Shown here piece after piece: positions 56,785 through 64,000 of a stretch of 64,000 nucleotides of DNA. The translations under genes and the position numbers were made by a program. The stretch is from Chaetoceros tenuissimus (taxonomy: Eukaryota; Bacillariophyta; Thalassiosirophyceae; Chaetocerotales; Chaetocerotaceae). A model generated the notes under the pieces. The model made no database searches. It was not told where the DNA came from and worked only from the letters and a program-made list of their open reading frames with translations. The first letter of the stretch is position 1. Each line of letters opens with the position of its first letter. The stretch lies in assembly GCA_021927905.1 (NCBI GenBank), contig BLLK01000051.1:372001-436000 (forward strand), read 5' to 3'.

Positions 56785-57645
56785 ATAGAACTTTACACTC
56801 GCAGAAATATTCCATGGCGTAGCACCATAGATGCAAAGGTACTTTCTTTCTTAGCATCAGTCTTGCAGAGCCTATTTTGACCATTCTCACAAGGATCTCC
56901 CTGTAGTTCTCATCTGGACGTTTTTGTTCAATGCTAGAAAGATCTATACCTTCTTTCCTTCCATCATCTAAAAGAAAAGACTCTATTCTCCCAACTCTGT
57001 TCCCTCGCATGACCAAAGTAAAATGAACAAAGAGTTTTGCATAAAAGCATTAAAAAGCTTTTTTTGCTCCTCTTGTGATAAGTCTCTTTTTTGATTGATT
57101 TTGAACACCTGTACACCTACATTTTCAAGCTCTCTTTCCAATCTATATTGATGAATTACCTTTTTGTGCATATAAAGAGTCCCATCATCTCTCATCAGAG
57201 TATCAATCCAAAAATATTTTCAAGCTCTTTTTGTACACTAGTTGGAAGCTCTTGGTCAATGAAATTATTTACATTGACATGGTACTCATTGACTTGAATG
57301 AGCTTTCTTTTCAATGTAGAGGTTGTCAAGGTTAGTGTCTCATTTCTGATTCTCTCTTTTGCAAGTAGTACTTCCTTTTGCTCAATTTCATTCCTGCAGA
57401 GACTAAGTACCTGTCTAGCAGAAGTATCTTCACCATTTGTTCCTTGTAGGACTCAATTTCCAAAGGTTAAACATTTTTTGGATTTAAAAGTCACCTGTCA
57501 ATGGCTGTTCACAGCACCATTTTTTATTACTACCTTAGTGAAACCTTGGAAGAAATCCAAGAATGGATCCATGCAATTTACAAAACTCCTGCAGGAGTTC
57601 AAATTGCACATCCAAAGTTTTTTTTTGTAGGGAACACTTAAAATT
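56785..57645 (-). mobile_element. Decayed retroelement flank
   Basis: A minus-strand frame (about 57,016-56,785) with LMLRKKVPLHLWCYAMEYF resembles the C-terminal part of an LTR-element integrase. A second frame has MRDDGTLYMHKKVIHQYRLE. The young copia element was inserted at the edge of this older relic. Family uncertain. Confidence 0.4.
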
Positions 57646-57649
57646 TGTT

Positions 57650-57765
57650 TCCTTATATATATCCTTTTCTTTTCTTCCCATTTCTATCTTTTTGATTTTT
57701 CTCTTTACTTCCCATTTCTTTCTGCCGTTTGTAATTCTTTCCTTCCCCTTTCTTTCTATGTCATT
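57650..57765 (+). promoter_or_regulatory. TATA/C-T tract module
   Basis: TATATATATCCTTTTCTTTTC, TTCCCATTTCTATCTTTTTG and TTCCTTCCCCTTTCTTTC follow one another; an ORF opens at 57,773. Confidence 0.65.
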
Positions 57766-57772
57766 GTAAAGT

Positions 57773-58048
57773 TTGAACCTAAAAACAAACCTCAAAGGTT
57801 CTACATTTGCATCCCTTCTGAAGGTGGAAGGTGAGTTTTCCAAGTACTTTCTCCATGAAGCCACAGCTACTCTGAACAGCTTTGATAAAACTGACCAAGG
57901 TGGATGGGTGACCTACTTCCATTCTGTCAAGTCTTGCTCAGATGCAATCAACCTGTATATCTTGTGCTACATCATCAACTTGTCAGAAGAAGCCACTGAC
58001 TCTGAGCTAACTCTGCAATTGTTATGCTTAAATTTGCCCCAGCCCTAG
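57773..58048 (+). CDS. Unrecognised 91-residue ORF downstream of a module
   Basis: Frame with EFSKYFLHEATATLNSFDKT and GGWVTYFHSVKSCSDAINLY, protein-like in composition, directly after a TATA/C-T module. No family recognised; probably an element remnant. Confidence 0.3.
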   Translation: MNLKTNLKGSTFASLLKVEGEFSKYFLHEATATLNSFDKTDQGGWVTYFHSVKSCSDAINLYILCYIINLSEEATDSELTLQLLCLNLPQP

Positions 58049-60030
58049 CCTAAGTCCCAAAAAACAGTACGGCTTTAAAAGTGTCCATGATTTTTCTGTT
58101 CTGCATTTGTGTGAGGGTGTGGTATGCTTTTATTTCATTTGCATTGAATTTATTTTTGGCTAGTGCTTGTTTGTACTTTTCAAACTTCTTTGCTGTTTTC
58201 TGCAGCAGTAGACCCCAGAACCATTTCTTATTGTAGTGAATTAAAATGTATTTTATATGCCAAAGACCCCATTTATTCAGATACCATTTCCTGATACTTG
58301 CATTTTTTGCAGTACAATAAAGATATTTTGCTATATCAGTGCTGCAATCTATTCAAGTCTCAGTTGCTACTTGTACTACTTGGTGTGAATTCTTGAGTCT
58401 TTTTGTCCACTTTTCCAGATGCCAAAGCAAATAAAGAACAATTTAATTCTGAATTATCAGATTCAGCCAACCTCTGAAAGTGACTTTCAAGTGTACCTTT
58501 ACCATCAACATTGTTATTATCATTCTTTAACAATATAGACTGATGAAGAATGGAAAATACCTGACCCTAATCCTATTCCCACTATGGTTGGTGGTACTAT
58601 CAATATTGTTGCTGTCCCTGCTTCCTTCTTCATTTCTCCTGTTGTTTTGCTGTCTATGATTTCTCCCACAAATGCCAGCAGGGTCTGATGTAGATGGAAT
58701 ACACTCTATATTATCTCTGGTGGGTGGAGCATTCTCAACATACTGTGGTGTGCTCTCAGCAATACCACCACCTTCTCAAGTCTAGTTGTTGGAGGCATTT
58801 GAATCAGACATCTTCCTATACCCTTTCCTCTGCTGTTTCTTTTGTAGGTACTTAGTACTCTTCACAGTCACCCCTGTAGTATAATCCTCTTGCATAATAT
58901 GAATCACTCTAGCCTTATGATTATAATTCCTTTGCTTGATTTGTAGCAGTTGCAGCTAACTGGAAGGCTTGAAGAAAAAATGGATAGTGAGCCTTTCCTC
59001 TTTTCAAAATTTGACACATCAAGAAGAGGGGATGAACATGATATCTATAATTGCTACTACTTTGTTTCGCTGTGCTGTACTTCTTCAGGATTGTCCAAAG
59101 ACAAAATTTCATGTGATACTTGCAGCGCTTGATAATAGGGAAAATAATTTTTAAATTCATAGCAGCACTGGATTCTGTCATTATGATCTATCTTTCTGAA
59201 ATATTTAGTGTCAAACATATTGATGCAATACAACCTACCCTAACCATAAACATGGTTTATACTGAGGATTGGGATTAGACCTAATCCCTAGAGTACAATA
59301 AATTAGTTGAGGTTTCCAAAGGACATGTCAGGAATGTTTTTGGCATCAATCAACCAAAGAAGAAATCAAAGTGAGATCTTTTGTAACTCAAAAATTCTAT
59401 CTCTCCTCATTTCCCATAGTAATGTGATGAGCATGCTAAAGTAGCATGAGACTCCATATGCCTTCCTGTATGATTCTTATTAGCTTGACAAAAGTGAAAA
59501 GACAAAATTGTACAAAGATGTACAAACTGGGGACTATCTAGAAGAGAAGTGATGGCACTCTTTGTTCCCTATCTCTTCTTCTCCAATAATCTGTAGTTGT
59601 TTCATAGGGTTCACTAAGTACAATACTAACATGGAGTACTTTAAATGTTTCTAAGTACAATACTAACATAGAGTACTTTAAATATATGATGTTTACTTGT
59701 TTTCTTGGAGGTTTTCAAATGATACTCACACTAACACCAACTACAGATACTTTCTGGCCTTGGGTATGAATGTAGATCCTGCAATTCTATGGAGAAGAGA
59801 CTAAGTCACAAGGAGAGCCAGCTTCTCCTTTCCTCTTCTTGAAATCTAATTATGTATTAAATATGTTGATAATACTCCTGTCATTTGAATGTTGTGCTTC
59901 TTTACCAATAATAGCAGACCATCATTGAATTATATACTCAAAATTTTGAACATCTTTCTCATCTAGCTCTCAGTTGTGCTTCAAAGTCCAGTATTTGATG
60001 TTAACCTAATGATTGATTTAGAATAGGGGT
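58049..60030. other. Decayed stretch, no gene supported
   Basis: Short frames only. The direct repeat CTAAGTACAATACTAACATR occurs twice at about 59,615 and 59,653. Nothing assignable. Confidence 0.4.
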
Positions 60031-60110
60031 TTTCTCTTGAAATGAATCATTTTGATATATTTACTGTTACCATTGTGACACTCCACCATTTTGAAATTAG
60101 TTGCACTACA
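60030..60110 (+). repeat. Decayed copy of part of the 48.0-kb unknown gene
   Basis: TCTCTTGAAATGAATCAT and CACTCCACCATTTTGAA are shared with 48,058-48,125 in order and spacing. Confidence 0.7.
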
Positions 60111-60535
60111 GCTACATTATTGACCCCTTGTTTGCTCTATCTGTAGCCTTTACATCCCCTCAACCAACTCTTCTAACTTTAGCATTGGGCTGAAAATTGA
60201 GCTTACAGAAGTGTTTCCCATAGTTTTAGTTAGGACCATGTAGTGCATCCTCTTCTTTCATGCTCACATGACCCCAGAAGTGTGTGATGAGTCTTTCGAG
60301 CATGGTAGGCATAAATGAATCCATTATATATGATGTTTATGGTTATAAAGGAGTAGTAGGCTGGCTTGAGACTGATTGCTAGTAAATGATATGTTGATGA
60401 TGGTTTAACTGAGCTTCTCCAGAGTGATGGTTTAGCTGAGCTTCCCTGACATGTATTGACAAATGATTGTGGTTTAGCTGGTGGTTTAGCGATTGGAATT
60501 GAAAAGGTGAAATATTTTTTTGAAATATTTTTGAG

Positions 60536-61199
60536 TTGTTACATAATCTTGAAAGAAATCAATTGTATGTTTGCATCTTGGAGAATTTACATGGAGAAAA
60601 AATACACGCAATCAGGATTGAAACATTTGATGGCGTTGTTTTGAATGACAGCAGACGTATTGTAGAATACAATGGCAAGGAGAGTCTTTCAAAGTGTCTT
60701 GGGAACGTTACTTGTACAGATGTTCACTTTTTATCAATGATTCATTTAAAATATGAAGAATTGGGATGTTCTGCAACAACATTCTTGAAAACTGCCACTT
60801 CTCAACCAATCCAAGATCTCTATGGCCCAACAATGATTTCGAAGGCATTTGAGGATTTCCACACTCAATTCAATCAAATTCAAGTTCGGACTATGTTGAG
60901 ATACCAATCAACAATCAGACAGAGATTTTCTATTTGCCAAACCAGAGGTTTACTACACCCTTGGGAGTGTTACTATTCTACTCAATTTGCCCAAAGCAGT
61001 GAAATTCATAGTTGAATTTATGATTGAAAACAATATGTACAGAGAACTGCAAATTCTTTGTGAAGATAGCTGTCATATTCATATGAAAAGCAATTTGAAA
61101 AAATTACAAGGGAGATCTTCTATACCTGATACCTTAGAAGAAGCTCTTGACTGTGAAGACTGCACTGAATGCATCAAATGTATTGAGTTGAATCATTAA
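60536..61199 (+). pseudogene. Unknown coding remnant next to the GT-B-like gene
   Basis: Two overlapping frames read as one protein of about 215 residues: KIHAIRIETFDGVVLNDSRR, LGNVTCTDVHFLSMIHLKYE and FEDFHTQFNQIQVRTML in the first, KAVKFIVEFMIENNMYRELQ in the second, with at least one frameshift between them near 60,950-60,980. I do not recognise it. It could be a host gene remnant or part of an element. Confidence 0.4.
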
Positions 61200-61379
61200 C
61201 ATGAAAATGATTTGAATTGTTTGGTGTAATCAAATCTAAGTGGTAGAAGTTAGATACTTTCTTTAAACTAATAATAGTATATGTAAAATTTCTACACTAT
61301 CAAATTTTAAATAGTACATTTAATACATATCAAAAGACATTAAGCATCATAGGGATTGCAATACTAATAATGTATGAGT

Positions 61380-61728
61380 CCACTTTGTAATCTTATATAT
61401 AATTTCTTCTTTTCTTCCCCTTTCTGTCTTTTAGTTTGCTTTTTCTTTCCTTCCCTTTTTTATCTTGAAGGTTTCTATCTGTTCTTCCCCGTTTCTTTCT
61501 ATTTCTGTCTTATTTTTATCAATGTATCTATGTACCTAGCTGATCAAAAGCGGGGCTCAACCAACCATCACATCATATTTTCACCCCCCATCAGAGAAAC
61601 CGCATCAACGGTCGTTGCTCTTCATCGCAGATCCATCATCAACACATCCGAAGATACAAAAGAACATTCCTCCTTCACTCATTCTACATAACATATCTAT
61701 TACACATCAAATACCCTAATAATCAATA
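61380..61728 (+). promoter_or_regulatory. Promoter/5' UTR of the GT-B-like gene, built from the dispersed module
   Basis: TATATATAATTTC is followed by three C/T runs (TTTTCTTCCCCTTTC, TTTCCTTCCCTTTT, TTCTTCCCCGTTTC), then a leader (ATGTATCTATGTACCTAGC, CCCCCCATCAGAGAAACCGC). The same arrangement and leader lie at 46,692-46,880. The remaining 90 bp to the ATG are unique here. The layout (TATA, then pyrimidine patch) resembles a plant-type Y-patch core promoter. Confidence 0.65.
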
Positions 61729-63378
61729 ATGGGTCTCATAGTAGATCAAGTCTACGGCGATGTCCTCATCATCATTGCCATAGTGATTTCTGGTCTCTTC
61801 GTCTTCAAGTTCATTTTGACTCAATATGCCAAGTCAAGATACAATTTCATGCTCTCTCATCCTTCAACTCCCCTCGACGTCGATGGCTTCGTCAACATTG
61901 TCAAGAATGCTCCGAGTTACATCAAGATCTGGTTCCTCTGTAAACTATCCTTTGGATCCCGTACTCCATCCAATGAACATGTCAAACTCGCTTCTGTAGA
62001 ATCATCTCACGTCTCCGGTCTTCAAGTCACTGAACGTGCTGAAAAACGTTCTGGATCTAAAAAGACTCCATCCACTGATGCATCTCCCGTTGCCATTGAT
62101 GAAAGCTCAGCTGCACCTCTAGTCATTGGTACCATCCGTATGGGATTCGGTCATCATCGTATTGCATATGCTGCATGTTCCTGGGCACTCCATGCCGATG
62201 AAGATATGGGAACATCACCACATAAAAAGAACTCGACTCGAGTAACTTACTTTCATGATTTACTCAACATTGATTCCGAAGAAGCAGATCTCATCAAAGA
62301 AACTGACGCTGTCTATTCGAAAATGTCAAGAATTACTTCGAACCTTGGTGGATTTGTCGAGAAGGCTTGGGGAAAAGCTATGCTTTCCGGTGATTCTGAT
62401 GCATTGCGTATTTCCGGTTTGACAGCTGTACACCTTCGTCCACTATTTTCAGATATTCCAAAGGATACACCCATCATTGCGACTCATTGTTATGTAGCAC
62501 TAGCAGCTGTTGCAGCGGGATTTACCAATGTGATTAATCTTGTGATTGACAATCATGCACAGTGGTTTGTCGTTGTACCTGGTTGTTTGAATCTTGTACA
62601 GGGTCCTGTGAATTATCAAAATTTCCTCAAGATGGGAGTTGATCCATCTAATATTCAACTAGCTGGACATTGGATTCCAAGAGATTTGGTCTTGAACATT
62701 CCAGAGGATTGTCAGAGACGTATTGCAAGAGCACAATCGAAGGAATTCAAACCGAGAAGAATTTTGATTCCGGTGGGTGGTGCTGGTGCACAAAGAAACT
62801 TTATTTGTCAGTATGTTAAATCGCTCAAGCCTTTGATTCTTGCCAAGAAGGTTCAGTTGTTTTTGAATGCGGGTGATCATGTTCATATGAAGGCTGCGTT
62901 TGAACAAGTTTTGAGTGAGATTGGTATGGCTGGGAAATATGATAATGTGAATTCTACAGAGGGTGTACATGCGTTCCGTGATCGTCTTTTGGCAGGGGAA
63001 GAGCCAGCTTCTACCGTGACTCTTTTCTCTTTTGATGATTACTTCCCTGCTGTTGCAACCACTGATATTCTTTCTCGTGTTGCGGATGTACTTGCATGCA
63101 AGCCTTCCGAGTTGGCATTCTATCCTGTTCCGAAACTCATGATTCGTCGTGTGGGAGATCATGAACAGTATTCTGCTCTTCGTGCTGCGGAACTTGGAGA
63201 TGGTACCCTTGAAGCTCGTGAAATTGAAGACTGTAATGAGTACATGAAGTTGTTTGTCGAAGGTCATGAATTGTTGACTCAAATGAATGAAAGCATCATT
63301 GAGAATAATAAGAATGATATCTACAGTGGTTGTAAGAATGCTGTTGAGATTGCATTGAAAAGAAGCAAGAAGGAATAA
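61729..63378 (+). CDS. Membrane-anchored GT-B-like (GT28/MurG-like) protein
   Basis: A 549-residue protein. One hydrophobic helix (about 12-30) anchors the N-terminus. A variable linker follows to about 130. GTIRMGFGHHRIAYA (134-148) resembles the Gly-rich start of GT-B glycosyltransferases such as MurG and MGDG synthase. THCYVALAA (252-260), a conserved IDNHAQWFVVVPG stretch (273-285) and PVGGAGAQRNF (348-358), which looks like the second Rossmann-like nucleotide loop, follow. A sugar-transfer role at a membrane is plausible, but the family matches best to uncharacterised proteins and I cannot name substrate. No plastid Ala-Phe motif is seen. The ATG at 61,729 follows an A-rich leader (AATCAATAATGGG). 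Confidence 0.8.
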   Translation: MGLIVDQVYGDVLIIIAIVISGLFVFKFILTQYAKSRYNFMLSHPSTPLDVDGFVNIVKNAPSYIKIWFLCKLSFGSRTPSNEHVKLASVESSHVSGLQVTERAEKRSGSKKTPSTDASPVAIDESSAAPLVIGTIRMGFGHHRIAYAACSWALHADEDMGTSPHKKNSTRVTYFHDLLNIDSEEADLIKETDAVYSKMSRITSNLGGFVEKAWGKAMLSGDSDALRISGLTAVHLRPLFSDIPKDTPIIATHCYVALAAVAAGFTNVINLVIDNHAQWFVVVPGCLNLVQGPVNYQNFLKMGVDPSNIQLAGHWIPRDLVLNIPEDCQRRIARAQSKEFKPRRILIPVGGAGAQRNFICQYVKSLKPLILAKKVQLFLNAGDHVHMKAAFEQVLSEIGMAGKYDNVNSTEGVHAFRDRLLAGEEPASTVTLFSFDDYFPAVATTDILSRVADVLACKPSELAFYPVPKLMIRRVGDHEQYSALRAAELGDGTLEAREIEDCNEYMKLFVEGHELLTQMNESIIENNKNDIYSGCKNAVEIALKRSKKE

Positions 63379-63433
63379 GTTGATTTGAATTGATAACATT
63401 ACATAAATTAAAAAGTTACACGTTGAATTTCTT

Positions 63434-64000
63434 TCATGGAGTTTCATTTTGCGATGAAGATGATTTACAGTCCTTTTCGTCTTCGTTCTCTATTGCAGTT
63501 TCAAAATACTCAGCCATGAGATTGTTCTCACCGCAATGATTGGTTTCGATGGTAGTACAAGGTAAATCGCTTTCTTCCATTGCACTTGCATTCATGCTTA
63601 CATTATTTTGTATCTCGGTTTCTCCTTGCGAATCGTCTTCGTACTGGAGAGAATCATTGTTTGAGCCATCTTCTAAGTGGTATCTCCTTGCGAATCTTCT
63701 TAAGCCGTCTTCATCTAGAGAATGTTGACTATCTACGGTTGCAATAGTAGATGAGTCATATTCACTTTCACTATCTTCACTACTTTCACTATCATGTTCA
63801 TCGCTTTCCTCTTCTCTACTTGAACTTTCGATAGAGCTGTCATTCTCATCCCAAGTATGCTTGGAATAGCCTAGAACATACAATAAACATTGCTCGCCAT
63901 CTGTGAGGTCTTGCCAATGGCGAGACTCAAGTTCATGAGGCAATTCATCATGATCCCATGTATATCTTTCAAAGCCCAAACATTTTGCTGCAAGCTTTAC
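63434..64000 (-). CDS. Acidic LGY...W repeat protein, 5' end beyond the window
   Basis: The frame ends at 63,434 and stays open to the right edge, so the start lies outside. At least 188 residues are present. The first part holds two repeat units, AAKCLGFERYTWDHD and LLYVLGYSKHTWDEN, separated by WQDLTDGEQ. This A..LGY...WD pattern recurs in many diatom proteins of unknown function. The rest is Ser/Asp/Glu-rich (EESDEHDSESSEDSESE) and ends SSSQNETP. It is tail to tail with the GT-B-like gene, 55 bp apart. Location and role are unknown. Confidence 0.75.
   Translation of the reverse strand, partial: VKLAAKCLGFERYTWDHDELPHELESRHWQDLTDGEQCLLYVLGYSKHTWDENDSSIESSSREEESDEHDSESSEDSESEYDSSTIATVDSQHSLDEDGLRRFARRYHLEDGSNNDSLQYEDDSQGETEIQNNVSMNASAMEESDLPCTTIETNHCGENNLMAEYFETAIENEDEKDCKSSSSQNETP

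Overview
The window looks like nuclear DNA from a diatom or close stramenopile relative. Two genes encode an N-terminal signal peptide that ends in Ala-Phe (NA|FTST and NA|FLTS), the motif diatoms use to send proteins into their complex plastid. Genes are intronless or nearly so, the DNA is AT-rich, and the Ty1/copia families and LGY...W repeat proteins fit diatoms. I cannot name the species; low-GC centric diatoms such as Chaetoceros are plausible but unproven.

Layout. Bases 1-8,900 are a compact host gene block: an SV2/SVOP-like MFS transporter (+), a plastid-targeted NAD-dependent glycerol-3-phosphate dehydrogenase (-), an Mpv17/PMP22 membrane protein (+), a probably plastid-targeted METTL13/EEF1AKMT-like methyltransferase (-) and a nuclear acidic repeat protein (+). 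A broken SBDS ribosome-maturation gene (-) lies tail to tail with the last of these, at 8.95-10.22 kb. Host genes return at 61.7-64 kb: a membrane-anchored GT-B-like protein (+) and the 3' part of an acidic LGY...W repeat protein (-).

Between 10.7 and 61.3 kb lies a mobile-element graveyard with a few young insertions. A TA-flanked MITE-like element carrying internal tandem repeats (10,688-12,122) abuts a piggyBac-type transposon (12,125-15,945). A young Ty3/gypsy LTR element (23,419-28,866; LTRs differ at 2 of 221 positions; TSD AGCTA) and a very young, apparently whole Ty1/copia element (48,815-56,779; LTRs differ at 1 of 716 positions; TSD ACAAG) are set among heavily decayed copia-like, other reverse-transcriptase, MULE, Harbinger-like and DDE fragments. 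A 676-bp foldback MITE with a TTAA target duplication sits at 29,931-30,606.

The most unusual signal is a dispersed module of a short TATA run, then a long C/T-only tract, sometimes followed by a shared leader. I count at least a dozen copies on both strands. It lies directly upstream of old element ORFs, and related sequence forms the 5' flank of two host genes, the methyltransferase and the GT-B-like gene. This suggests either a shared core-promoter architecture or promoter exchange between mobile elements and host genes. A second oddity is a cluster of predicted membrane segments followed by a very basic stretch between the zinc knuckle and protease of the young copia element.

All homology calls were made by eye from motifs; no database search was run.
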